From: Hyaloraphidium curvatum
Lineage: Eukaryota; Monoblepharomycota; Hyaloraphidiomycetes; Hyaloraphidiales; Hyaloraphidiaceae
Reading direction: 5' to 3'
Length of the DNA: 64,000 bases
Assembly: GCA_025558095.1 (NCBI GenBank)
Contig: JAIVFI010000003.1
Span: forward strand, 372,001-436,000
Part shown: one piece after another, positions 23,852-34,390 of the stretch
Layout: each line of letters starts with the position of its first letter
Numbering within the stretch: position 1 is the first letter of the stretch
Position numbers and translations under genes: made by a program
The notes under the pieces: model-generated
What the model was told of the DNA's origin: nothing
The model's input: the letters and a program-made list of their open reading frames with translations, nothing else
Databases searched by the model: none

Positions 23852-25734
23852 ATGTCCCGCACGTCGCTGCACGCGGCCGGCGAGGCGCGAGCAAAGGAGA
23901 GGACCGGGATCGGCGAGCTTTTGAAAGATGCTGCACAGTCTGGTGCACCAAAGCTCGCGGATCCCGCGCCGCCGGCCATCCCATCCCCCCGATCCCGCGC
24001 CTCCCGCCTCCCCGCGAGCACCGCCCTCCGCGGCTCCCTCCCCTCCCCCTCCCCCGCCACCCTCCACGCTCCCCCGCTACCCAGCGACCCCGATGCGTAC
24101 CGGTACTGGCCCCCCGGCCCGGCGACCTACTTCCCCCCTCCCTCCCCCGGCTTCTTCCCCTCGCCATACGGCCCGCCCCCCATGGCCCCGGGCTACCCCC
24201 CCTTCCCGTACCCCATGCCCCCCCGCACCGCACCGCCCCGCGCAGAAGGCGACCCGTACTTTCCCTATTACCCACGCTTCACGTACTACGACGGTTTCCC
24301 GTTCCTGCCGCCCTACTGCTACCGAGAGTTTCGCGGGGGCACGCCGTACCCGTTCGCGGACGAGAGAGCGTCCAGCAGGGCGAGCCAGAGGGAGAGGAGC
24401 GAGGCGCTGAGGAGGGCGAGGAGGGTGCTTGAAAGGGACGATTCGGAGGGGGCGGCGGACGAGGAGTCGTCGTCGGGGGGGAGGCGCAGGGGTGAGGAGG
24501 GCGAGCCGCGCGCTGGGAGGAGGGCGCCAGCAACGGAGAAAGCGACGCCGGTGGAGAGGACGGCGGTTGCCGAGAAGATCCGAGCACCGGGCAAGCTCGA
24601 TCGCACCCCGTCGTCGGCCGCCGCGCACGCCAAGCCGGCCAAGCAGCCTTCTCTCGGTGACACCGCACGTGCCGCGGTGGCCGCCCCCGAGCTCGCGCGG
24701 GAGGAGCGCAAGGCGTCTCTGTTCGACGAGACGCCGATCAAGCCCCTGGCGAGCAACAGGGAGGCGCTCGCTGTGTGGAAGGATTTCGAAAAGGACAGGC
24801 CGGCGGCCGCGGCGGCATCCGCACCACCGGCACCGCGGCCCGATCGCGAGAAGCCAAAGGAGAGGGAGAGGGAGAGGGAGAGGGAGAAGGAGAGGGAGAG
24901 GGAGAAGCCGGCCGCGGCGCCTCCCCCGCCGGAAGCCGCTCGCAAACCCTCCAAGCCCCCCAAACCCGACCGCAAGCGCCCCGATCCCGCACCTCCCGCC
25001 CTCCCCTCCCCGTCCCCAGCAGCGCAGCCCCAACCCGACCGCCCCCTGCCCTCGGCCCCCTCGGCCCCCTCGGCCCCACCCGCCTCGGACCCCTCGCCCG
25101 ACGACGCCCCCCCAGTGCCGTGCCCGCACTGCGCGCGCAAGTTCCGCGCGGACCGCCTGTCGAAGCACGCGGCGGTGTGCCAGGCCGCACCGAGGGCCAA
25201 GCGCAAGGCGTTCGATGCGGCAAAGATGCGGCTGGCGGATTTGGCCAAGGAGAGCCCCGGGATATTGGCCAAGGATCCGGAGAAAGAGGCGCGGGATCGG
25301 GAGGCGGAGGAGAGGATCAAGAAAAGGAAGGACGGGTGGAGGAGGAAGCACGGTGGGTCCGCGTCCCCCTCCCCCTGCCGCCGCAGGGAGCGCTGACGCC
25401 CGATCTCCACGTTGCAGAGCAGTTCATCCGCTCCATCCGCGCCGCCCGCTCCCCCAGCCCCGGGCGCTCCCCTAGCCCCAAGCGCACCCCCAGCCCCGGG
25501 CGCTCCGAATCCCCGTCCCCCTCCCGCCCCAAGAACACCGAGCGCGCCCCCGTCTCGGAGCCCATCCCGCCCGCGCGCATCCAGGAGGGCGAGGAGGACG
25601 ACGGCCGGGTGCCGTGCCCGCACTGCGGGCGGCGGTTTGCGGAGGACAGGGCCGAGAAGCACGCGTCCATCTGCGGGGCGCTCAAGGACAAGAAGGGGGG
25701 GTGGAAGGCGTGGGGCGGCAAGGGGAAGAAGTAG
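23852..25734 (+). CDS. Protein with two C2HC zinc fingers (ZC2HC1-type), low-complexity, 2 exons
   Basis: Exons 23852-25352 and 25418-25734 join in phase 1 to 605 aa. Two matching C2HC fingers are visible: VPCPHCARKFRADRLSKH followed by AAVC, and VPCPHCGRRFAEDRAEKH followed by ASIC, the second near the C terminus. The intron lies between them, so each finger is on its own exon. The rest is disordered: a Pro/Tyr-rich N terminus, a run of alternating Arg and Glu around residues 335-350, Pro/Ala-rich spacers, and SPSPGRSPSPK-type repeats after the intron. The family is found in flagellate eukaryotes and others, with poorly known roles. The second-finger exon has a strong Lys-rich end (GGKGKK). 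Confidence 0.85.
24859..24907 (+). repeat. Short purine tandem repeat (GGAGA-like) in coding sequence
   Basis: About ten repeats of gagagg/ggagag on the coding strand encode alternating Arg/Glu with one Lys-Glu step. The run is likely length-variable by slippage in units that keep frame. Confidence 0.8.
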
Positions 25735-25776
25735 CGCGTGTACCGTGCATTCCCGAGAGTGCGGTGCAAGATGGGT

Positions 25777-27711
25777 TCAGGGAACCTCGACGTCGTCCGC
25801 GCCCACGGCAGCGTCCGGGTGCTCCATCAGCCAGCGCTCCCGTGCGCGCCGCCCCGCCTCGCGGACCGCGCGCGAGTCCTCCTCCACCTTGTACAGGTCG
25901 CAGCGGTTGCATTCGCCGCACGGGCCGGGCAGCGGGCGGAAGTGTTGGCTGCGAACGGGCCGGCGGTCAGCAAACGCGCGGTGCAAAACGCGGCGGGCGG
26001 ATTACCAAAAGTGCCCGTAGCCCTCCTGCCCGATCTCCTTCCTGCACACGTAGCACAGCACGTAACCGCACCCCGGGCATGTCATCTTGTTGCACCCGTC
26101 CGCCTTCTGGAACTGCAGCGCGCACCGCGGGCACGTGCGCACCAGGGCCAGGGTCATGGCCTGCTCGACGTACTGCCGCAGCGAACCCGCGTGGTCCCCG
26201 CGGCAGCGGTGCAGGGTGCCCCATTCGCGGCCGCAGACGAGGCACGAGCGCCGCGAGCAGCGGGGGTTGAGGCAGGTGAAGAGGCGGGCGGGGGGAGGGC
26301 CGGGGGGGCGGGGTGGGGGGAGGAGGAGGCGGAGGAAGCGCGGGACGGGGTGGTCCGGGTCGAAGGGGAGGATGCGGAGCAGGGGGAGGGCGATCAGCGG
26401 GGGCACGACGACGGAGAAGAAGATGGTGCCGGCGACGAGGGGCGCGACGGGGGAGAGGAGCGCCGAGATGCAGGTCCAGAAAAAGAGCGCGCGCGCGTCG
26501 ATGGGGCCGACCTCGGGCGGCGGCGGGCGCACACCGCGCAGCCTGTCCTCCGCAAGGCCGTCCACCTCGGCGTACGGGCACCACGGGCACTTGACGTACG
26601 GTAGTCCGGCCTTTTGGAGCTCGGCGACCGCGAGCTTCTCGCGCCACTTGGAGTGCACGTCGGCGCCCGCGCAGAGCTCGACCACCTCGTCGTCGAAAAA
26701 CTCCGGGCACCGCCCGCCCTCGGACCCGTCCATGCACTGCAGCCCGCCGGCGTCGGCCGCCGCGGTGCCGCCGGCCTGCCCGAACACGGCCTCGGACGCG
26801 TAGCGGCCGACGCACGGCCGGCAGAAGAGGTGCCCCGCGGGGCACGCGGCCATGTCCTCGAAGGCGAAATCGTCGAAGCAGCACCCGCAGGGGATCGCCT
26901 GCCCCGACTCGCGGTACTCGCGCTCGTTGATCTGCGCGGCGACGGCGGCGTCGGCGCGGGCGGCCTCTTCGGCGCGGCGCCGCGCGAGCTCGTCCACGTC
27001 GCGGAGCAGGTCGACGTCGAACGCCGCGGGGTCGGACGACGGGCGGCGCTGGAACACCTTGGAGATCAAAGTGGGTATCCAGCCGGGGCGGCCCATAGCG
27101 GCGAGGCGGGCGTGCGACTCGAGGTAGTCGTCGTTGCACTCGGCCATGACGGCGCGCACGGTCGACTTCCAGCGGTCCGGAAAGTCGTTGCACAGGCGCG
27201 TGAAGCAGCCGCGTGCGTAGTGCGGCGAGCGGAAGCGGTCCTTTGCTGCCAGCGGCTCGCCGGGTTTGAGGCGCACGGGGTACCCGGCCTCGCCGGGCCG
27301 CTGCAGCGCCAGCAAGGCGTCCGCGGCGCGGAACACGGTGTCGTGCTGGTCCGCCAAGACACGCTGGCGCAGGAACGCGGGGTCCGCGTCTGGGAAGGCG
27401 TCCGCGAGCGCCTCGAGCGCGTCGTTCTTTGCCGTCGTGGAACCCGGGCCTCCGCGCGCCCGCGGGTACTCGCCCGCGTTGAGCTCGAACACCTTGCGGG
27501 CGACGCGGGCGGCCACGCGGTCGGGCGGCTCGCCGAGATCGTAGTACGCGAGTTGCTGCTCCACGTACGCCGGGTCCGCGTCGGGCAGCAGCGGCGAGAG
27601 GGCCGCCAGCACCGCCGCACGCGCGGCCGCCGAGCCCGCAGCCGCCGCCCCGCCGCCGCCCGCGGGTCCGCCCAGCCGCCGCCGCTCCCGCAGGAACATC
27701 GCTCGGAACAA
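25777..27711 (-). CDS. RBR E3 ubiquitin ligase of RNF216/TRIAD3 type, with hydrophobic insert in the IBR (2 exons)
   Basis: Exons 27711-26006 and 25948-25777 join in phase 2 to 625 aa. RBR ligases pass ubiquitin through a RING2 cysteine. RING1 starts at CGCCFDDFAFEDM (about 275) with CPAGHLFC, as in RNF216. The IBR opens with CPWC (375-378), but about 90 residues then intervene before FTCLNPRCSRRSCLVCG. RING2 is TCPRCALQFQKADGCNKM with CPGCGYVLCYVC; the RNF216-style tail GYGHFC-QHFRPL plus PCGECNRCDLY is made by the splice. Two CUE-like segments (LLPDADPAYVEQQL, AFPDADPAFLRQRV) precede RING1. The insert holds about 44 hydrophobic residues (407-450), enough for two membrane helices or one hairpin. 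The catalytic Cys is expected within RING2 at the conserved KADGCNKM. Confidence 0.88.
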
Positions 27712-27845
27712 GGGCCGAACGGGACGGGGGAACTTCTGAGAAGTTGAGAGCTACGCAACTACTCATCATCATCGGTCAGCTTGCCAAAGCCATGCACCTC
27801 GAATTGACGAAAAGCATGCGCTCTCTATGTTCGAAATACGTCAAA

Positions 27846-30800
27846 TTACAGAATCTTCGTCAGCTCGTTCTGAATCTCGACGAAATCCGGGCGGCATGCC
27901 GGATCCTGGTCCCAGCAGCGCTCCATCAACGCCCACATCGCGTCCGGCACGCCGGCAGGCCGTGTCGGGCGTATCTTTTCGATGGCGACCTTGTAGACGA
28001 TCTGAGAACGATTGGCTGATGAGCATTGTGAGCGATCCGCGAGGGCCGGTGGACATACCGCGGCCACGTTGTTCAGATCGTCGAAGGGGTACTTGCCCTT
28101 GCTCACGACCTCGTAGCAGAGCATCGCGTACGCATACACGTCCGCCGGGGGCTTCAGGGTCTCGCCAGCCAGCATTTCCGGGGCGACAAAGCCGGGCGTG
28201 CCCTGCATCCCGTTGCCGGTCCTGTTGGTCGACTTGCTGACCTCGACCCGAACCCGCGAGAGGCCGAAATCGGTGATGACTGCCCTCATCCCATCGACGA
28301 GGACGTTCAGGCTGCGGCAAGAGCGGGGAGATCAGACCCCGAGCAATTGGGAGAGCATGCGGGCCCACCTCTTGAGATCACCGTGCAAGATTCCCGATGC
28401 ATGGAGGTAGGCCATGCCGCAGGCGACGTCGTGGAGGAAGCGGCGTCCCAGCGCCTGGTCCCAAGCGCGCTGGCCGAGGAACTTGCGGAGGTTGCCCTCC
28501 TCGATGAGGTCCATGACCATCATGGGCGGGGATATGCAGAAGGCCATCAGAGGGAGTACTGCGTGATCGTGCATCAGCGATCGGGCAGGTGGAGCCGGCG
28601 GCGGAGCCCTACCGTTCCTCTGGACGAGCCCTTCCCAGTTCGCCACCTCCTTCACGAACGCCGTCATCGTCTTCTCGTCCAGGTCGCCCTTGATGGTCTT
28701 GACAGCGACCTTGTTCGAGCCCCGGAGCGTGCCGACGTACACGACGCCGAACCCACCCTCGCCCAGCCTCTGGGATCGGTCGATGGCCACGTCTTCCGCG
28801 TGGATCAGGAGCTTGGAAGCCGACGGGGATATGTTGACGGCGAAGCCGTCGCCGCCGCTGCCCGACGAAGCCGCGAGGACGGCCGTGGGGGTGCTCCGCT
28901 GCGATGCCAAGATCGTCGCGGAGGATTTCGATTTCGAGTACGCGATCGGGGGCTCGAACAGGGCGTCGGCGGCCTTTTGCGTCGCAGCTCCCGGGGCCGG
29001 CATGGCCGGCACGATCAACTCCGCCGCCGCGGGCTCGGGCTGCGCAGCCGCCAGTGCGTTCGCGGGTGCAACGGGGGACTTCTTGAGCCCGTGATCGGCT
29101 TCTTCGTCGGCGAGGGTCGACACCGAATCCGAGTTGCCGTTCTCCGCTTCGGCGGCTTTCCCGCGCTTGGCATGAACGTAGTAGCCGATGCCTCCGGCGG
29201 CCGCGATCGCCGCAACGCCACCAACAACGCCGCCCACGATGGCGCCGATGTTCGTCGAGGATGAAGCCGGAGGAGGAGCGGTAGCGGGGCCGGCGGAGAA
29301 GGTCCACTGCCCTGCCTGGGCGCTGGAGCACGAACCGAGGCCCACCGACCCCGCGGAGGGGACCTGCATGCAGCCGCTAGCGGCATCCATGTTGGCGTTC
29401 ATGAGCTTCGTCGAACCCGAGGAGTTATAGAGCACCCAGTTGGGGAACAGCTGCGGCTCGCCCTGGCGGCGCTGGCGCCGGCCCGCACCCGAAGTCGGGC
29501 AGCTTCCGTCGATGACCGCAAAGGAGGAGGAGGCGGAACGCTGGGCCTGCAAGCATGAAGATCCGCGCTGCAACCTGATGGCAGCCGAGCCGGGGATGGC
29601 CGCCACAGCATACTCGCCGGAGGATCCGTCCGCGAGCACGCACCCCGGATTGCAAGAGAGTCCCTTTGTTCCAGAAGTAAGGAAGATCCGAGAGCCCGCT
29701 TCCAAAGGGAACGTGGTCGCGCCGGAGGGGGTGGCAATGGCAGTCGGAGCACTTGCAAACAGAACCGTGGAAGTCGGCAGCGAGTTGCTGGTGGTTGAAG
29801 TAGTGGAAGGAGTCGACTTAGTAGTCGTTGTAGTCACAGATGAGGCCGGTGGCAGGGCAGTTGCCGCAGGTGGATTGACGGTGGGAATCTGACAGACCCC
29901 GCCGCTGCACCCAGTAGCGCGAGAGTCGCAAGCGTTGTCGCACCGTCCGCAATGCTTGACGTCAGAACTCGTGGAGACGCAAGCGTCACCGCATTTCGTA
30001 AGCTCGCTTGAACAGGAGCAAACTCCGGAAGCGCACTGAACGGTGCCGATTGCGGTGAGACTGGATATGAGAGAGAATCGCAAAGCAGACTCACGATCTG
30101 TCCGCTAGGACACGCGGCTCCGCATGTGCCGCAATGCCGCAGATCCGAGTCCAACGCAACGCAGTTCAGTGAAGTCTGGCTGCCACAGTTTGTCTGACCC
30201 GGCGAACACGTCGGGCGGAATTGGCAAGCGCCCGAGGAACATCCGGTAGAGTCTGCAGGGCAGCTGTTGCCGCAACGACCTGCATGACAATGAGTGTGAT
30301 GATTCCGAAAGACGATGGCCTTGCTCACCACAATAGTTCCGATCCGAATCGATGGCGACACAGAAGCCATTACAATCTGTGAGGCCGCTGGGGCAGACGC
30401 ACCGTCCTCCTGAACACGTCTGTCCATTAGGGCAAGATCTGCCGCAGGATCCACAGTTCTGCTGGTTCGAGTCGAGGACAACGCAGTTGAGCGACGTCTC
30501 GCTGCCGCAGTTGGTCTGGCCGGCGGGGCACGTGGGACGGAACTGGCAATTGCCAGAAGAGCATCCAATCGAATCAGAAGGGCAGCTGTTGCCGCAGCGC
30601 CCTGTCCGAAATGTAAGCGGGCGCCTCGCAAGCGTTGCTTGCCGATCCTACCGCAGTGGTTCTTGTCCGAGTCGATGGATACGCAGTAGCCATTGCAGTC
30701 CGTTTGGCCGCTCGGGCAGACGCATTTGCCCCCCGTACAGGACTGTCCATTAGGACAAGATCTGCCACAGGCTCCACAGTTCTGCTGGTTCGAGTCGAGG

Positions 30801-31749
30801 ATGACGCAGTTGAGGGACGATTCGCTGCCGCAGTTGGTCTGGCCGGCGGGGCACGTGGGACGGAACTGGCAATTGCCAGAAGAGCATCCAATCGAATCAG
30901 AAGGGCAGCTGTTGCCGCAGCGTCCTGGAAAGACGTCAGAAGGGCGTCCTCCCCAAATGCTGGTGAACAGCTCACCGCAATTGCTTCGATCTGAGTCGAG
31001 AGCCACGCAGTAGCCGTTGCAGTTCGTGAGGCCATTCGGGCAAAGGCAACGTCCCCCCGAGCAAGACTGTCCACTGGAGCACGTCGCGCCGCAGGCCCCA
31101 CAATTGCGATTGTCCGAGCCAAGTGCGACGCAAGATCCTCCGCAGTTTGTTAATCCAGAGTTGCACATGCAGTTCCCGTTTGAGCACTTCACGGGCAGTC
31201 AGTAAACCGGGGCCAAATAATGAGGAGAAGTGCCACCCACAGTTGAGCCTGCAGAACATGTCACACCTAAACATAGATCCCTGGAAACGCATCTGGCATT
31301 GCGGCACTGTCGAATCATTTAGCAGAAGAGGCCTGCGAAAGATTAATCGCCCTCACCTCCTGATCCGAACTGCAGCGGTGATCACAGGACCCGCAGTTCT
31401 CGGAGTTGGTGCCGAAGTTGACGCATCGGGAGCGGCTCCCGATGCCGCAAACGTCGGGCGCATATGAGGGGCAGTTGCATTTATCCCAGCATAAGCAAGT
31501 TCCAGTTGTTTGGCAGTCTTGGCCGTACTTGTTCAAGCAGTTGCCAGACCTCATTTGGCAGTCCGTGTTTCCAGATGGGCAGTACGTAGCGTCACATGGT
31601 CCTTCAGAGCATGGTTTGCCCCAGTCGCGACAATCAGCTGACGTGAGTTTGTCGCTGGGGCACGACAGGAGACAATCATACTGGGCCGCCAGGACCGGCA
31701 GAATCATGGCACAAAAGAGCACGACCAGAAGGAAGGCGGTGAGAGCCAT
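27846..31749 (-). CDS. Receptor-like protein kinase: signal peptide, tandem Cys-rich repeats, lectin-like segment, TM, TKL-type kinase (9 exons)
   Basis: Exons 31749-31357, 31186-30976, 30924-30652, 30601-30329, 30279-30095, 30035-28613, 28558-28369, 28311-28059 and 28001-27846 join in phase to 1118 aa. A clear signal peptide (LLVVLFCAMILPVLAAQ) starts the protein. Residues 25-500 are Cys-rich repeats of the form C..GQ.C.GG.C.CP.G.T.C.GYCV..DSD...CG. A Thr/Ser stretch and a segment with an AQAGQWTF (QxW) motif follow. The TM helix is about 709-731 (GAIVGGVVGGVAAIAAAGG). The kinase has GEGGFG, VAVK, HGDLKSLN (made by splicing, HGD in place of HRD), DFG, APE and CWDQDPACRP, so it looks active. 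The TKL-like HGDLKSLNV loop suggests Ser/Thr specificity. Such receptor kinases are rare in fungi. Confidence 0.88.
30329..30924 (-). repeat. Tandemly duplicated 273-bp exons of the receptor kinase, partly identical
   Basis: Exon 3 (30924-30652) and exon 4 (30601-30329) have the same length (273 nt) and the same phase class (1-1), at a period of 323 bp. A 101-bp block is identical in both (30499-30599 and 30822-30922). The 50-51-nt introns between them do not match each other. Exon 5 (30279-30095) is a third, shorter and more diverged copy. Confidence 0.92.
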
Positions 31750-32379
31750 CTTGGTGAACAGGGGCGGAGTCGGATCTTCGTGGATCCCGGCTGCCCTACG
31801 ACGGCCGGTTGGGCGTCGCCGGCTGCGGGCGCTCCCGTCCTCGATGCCAAGTGAATGTTGGCGGCGCGTTTGAGACCAGCCGTTCCTCGCTCCGACCCGA
31901 GTCGAGGAGCGGAGGACAGAGAAGAGAAAGCGCGACTTGAGTTCCGAATCGTCCCCGTCTAAGCTCATTCGACGTCATCGTCAGAGCCAAAAACTCCGTG
32001 ACGTTGCGGCTCGACAACGCTTTCCCCATCCTTTCAAAACCTTCGGATCTTTTTCACACATCCGCGGTGGCTGATCGTGCCAGTCTGAGAAGGAAGGAAG
32101 GAAGAAGAAAGAAATAAGGTAAGGTCCTTTACTCTCTCCTTTTCCCAAGCTCGTTGCGGTAGTTTCCGCAGTTCATGGAAATCGTAGCGTCTTAGCTAGC
32201 TTGGTATTTTGGATGCAGGGAGACCTTTTGCTATCTTCAGCACGTCAGACGCGATGGGCCACGAGGACGTCTTTGTCGTCGCGTGCGGACTTTCGATCAC
32301 GCGTCTCGACGACACAACCACCCTTCATAGTGCTCTCGATCAACAATGAACCCCTGCTGAACGCGTCACTGCTGCGCAA
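31750..32379. other. 630-bp divergent intergenic region with a purine tract
   Basis: This separates the receptor-kinase start and the SDR-like gene start. A GGAA-rich purine tract with AT-richer flanks lies at about 32090-32120, and the region 32040-32230 is clearly less GC-rich than coding DNA. No gene is supported; upstream open frames on the minus strand are 5' extensions of the kinase frame ahead of its signal peptide. Confidence 0.4.
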
Positions 32380-33021
32380 ATGAAGATCGCCGTGTTCGGA
32401 GCCACAGGGGGCACCGGCCTGGCGTTCCTCCCGCGTGCCCTCTCCGCGGGCCACACGCTGCGCTGCCTGGTGCGCAACCCGGCCAAGCTGCCCGAGGACG
32501 TGCGGTCCTCGCCGAACGTGGAAGTGGTGGTCGGCGACGTGACAAAGGACGAGAAAGCGATCGAGGACACCCTGTCGGGGTGCGATGCGCTCTTCATTAC
32601 CCTCGGCGGCGCCGGGACGGGCAGCGATGTCTGCTCCGTGGGCACGAAGAGGATCCTGGCCGCGGTGAAGGCGCTCAAGATGGACCCCAAGACGGTGGCC
32701 GTGACCTCGTTCGGCGTCGGCGACTCGTGGAACGACATCAACAGCTACTTCGTCCAGTTTTTGATCTGGGTCTTCATTGGACGGGCCTTGGCAGACAAGG
32801 AGATCCAGGAGGCGGACCTGAAGGCCGCGGGCCTGTCGCACCTGGTCATCGTCCGCCCCGGCGGCCTGACCAACGAGCCGCCGACGGGCAAGTGGAAGGC
32901 GGGCAGGTTTTCCACCCCGGGCGGCCGGATCTCCCGGGAGGACGTCGCGGCATTCTGCCTAGGGTGCTTCCACGACGGCACCGAGTACAAGAACCAGACC
33001 CCGACGCTGGTTTCCGTCTAA
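32380..33021 (+). CDS. Atypical SDR / NmrA-like NAD(P)-binding protein
   Basis: Single exon, 213 aa. The N terminus is a Rossmann glycine motif of the atypical SDR type, KIAVFGATGGTG, and the NADP-binding Arg follows in RCLVRNPAKL. GDVTKDEKAIEDTLSGCDAL and the VIVRPGGLTN block are typical of NmrA/BLVRB/SDR_a5 proteins. There is no classical YxxxK active site in the usual place, which fits redox sensors or flavin-reductase-like members. It is short for a sugar epimerase. No targeting signal is seen; the protein is likely cytosolic. The ATG at 32380 directly precedes the Rossmann strand, so the start is firm. Confidence 0.88.
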   Translation: MKIAVFGATGGTGLAFLPRALSAGHTLRCLVRNPAKLPEDVRSSPNVEVVVGDVTKDEKAIEDTLSGCDALFITLGGAGTGSDVCSVGTKRILAAVKALKMDPKTVAVTSFGVGDSWNDINSYFVQFLIWVFIGRALADKEIQEADLKAAGLSHLVIVRPGGLTNEPPTGKWKAGRFSTPGGRISREDVAAFCLGCFHDGTEYKNQTPTLVSV

Positions 33022-33132
33022 CGTGGCTAAACGGTAGATGTAGAGCTGGGAATCGCCTTGATCATGTATCTCTTGACCGCTTGTACACGTCAACCTTCGC
33101 ACCTCGTCTCCTTTCCCCGCCTCATCCACAGC

Positions 33133-34270
33133 TCACAGCTTGGCCGGTGCCTCGGGCGCCACTTCGACCAGCATCTTGCCCACGTTGGCCCCCGCAAACA
33201 GCTGCACCAGCGCCTCGGGCGCGTTCTGCAGCCCCTTCACCACCGTGTCCCTGTTCTTCAGCTTGCCCTCGCGCAGCCACTGCGCGAGCTGCTTCCGCCC
33301 TTCGCCGTACCGCTTGGCGTAGTCGAACAAGATGAAGCCCTCGAGGCGGACGCGCTGCGTGATGATGTTGGTGTAGGACCTGAGCGCGTATGGTTCGGTG
33401 GTGTTGTACTGCGAAATGGCCCCGCAGGCGACGATGCGGCCGCGCGTGGCGATCCGGGCGAGGCAGGCGTCGAGGACCTCACCGCCGACCTGGAGAGGCA
33501 GTCAGCAAATTGCTGCAGCAGGGCGAGGTAAGGAACGTGCGTTATCGAAATACATGTCGATGAACTTGGGAGTGGCCTTGGCGAGGTTGCGACGGAACTC
33601 GGGGTCCTTGTAGTCCAGCGCCTCGTCCAGCCCGAGCTCGTTCTTGAGGAACGCGCATTTGTCCTTGCCCCCCGCGATGCCGATCACGCGGCACCCCAGG
33701 ATCTTGCCGATCTGCGCCGCCACGAGGCCCGTCGCCCCGGCTGCTCCGCTCACGACGACGGTTTCCCCAGCCTTCGGTCTGCCCACGTCCAGCATCCCGA
33801 AATAAGCCGTGAGACCGGTGCCCCCCAGCACCGACATGGCCTCGAGCGTCGTCGCCCCCTCCGGAAACCCGTCCAGCTTCTCCATCTGCCTCCCCGGCAC
33901 CGCCGCAAACTCCTGCCACCCCGTCGGCCCCTGCACCCTGTCCCCTTCCTTCAACCCGGGGTAGCGCGACGCCACGACGACACCGGCGCCGTTGGACCGC
34001 ATCACCTCGCCCGGCTGCATGGGGGCGATGTAGGAGCGGACGTCGTTCATCATGCCGCGCATCGCGGGGTCGAGGGAGACGAGCTGCACGCGGACGAGAA
34101 CCTGGCCATCCTGGGATCGGCAGGGTGAGACGGCCGAAAGATGGTGCGGGCGCAACAAAAGGCACCTGGAGCTCCGGGATCGGCGCGCGGTCCAGGCGGA
34201 AGGTCTGCGAGGGCACGATGGAGCCCGTGGGGCGGGCGGCAAAGATGACGCGGAGGTTTTCGGCGGGCAT
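33133..34270 (-). CDS. MDR-family NADP-dependent reductase, prostaglandin/leukotriene reductase type (3 exons, one GC-AG intron)
   Basis: Exons 34270-34166, 34110-33541 and 33489-33133 are phase 0 and give 343 aa. It is a zinc-independent medium-chain reductase acting on alkenal or enone double bonds. Typical blocks are VSLDPAMRGMM, GEVMRSNGAGVVVASRYPG, LGGTGLTAYFGMLDVG, VSGAAGATGLVAAQIGKI (cofactor loop), YFDN-VGGEVLDACL and GRIVACGAISQYN. The YFDN-VGGE motif fixes the second splice exactly after position 33541, where the intron begins GC, not GT (gcacgt...cag). No zinc ligands are seen, as expected for the subfamily. It is divergent from the membrane-protein gene at 34391. Confidence 0.9.
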
Positions 34271-34390
34271 CGCGGGCGCGTGCGATGAGGGTGTGTGTAT
34301 GGGAGACGCCAGAGATCGACGGACAGCGGGGAACCCGATCGCGCCAACCGACGTGGCCGGACAACGTAGAGCGGCCCTGTCGGCTAGATT

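Noticed and set aside
24319-25662. 447-codon open frame on the minus strand
   Set aside because: Antisense to the C2HC zinc-finger gene; the zinc ligands support the plus strand.
26614-27747. 377-codon open frame on the plus strand
   Set aside because: Antisense to the RBR ligase; no domain and GC-driven composition.
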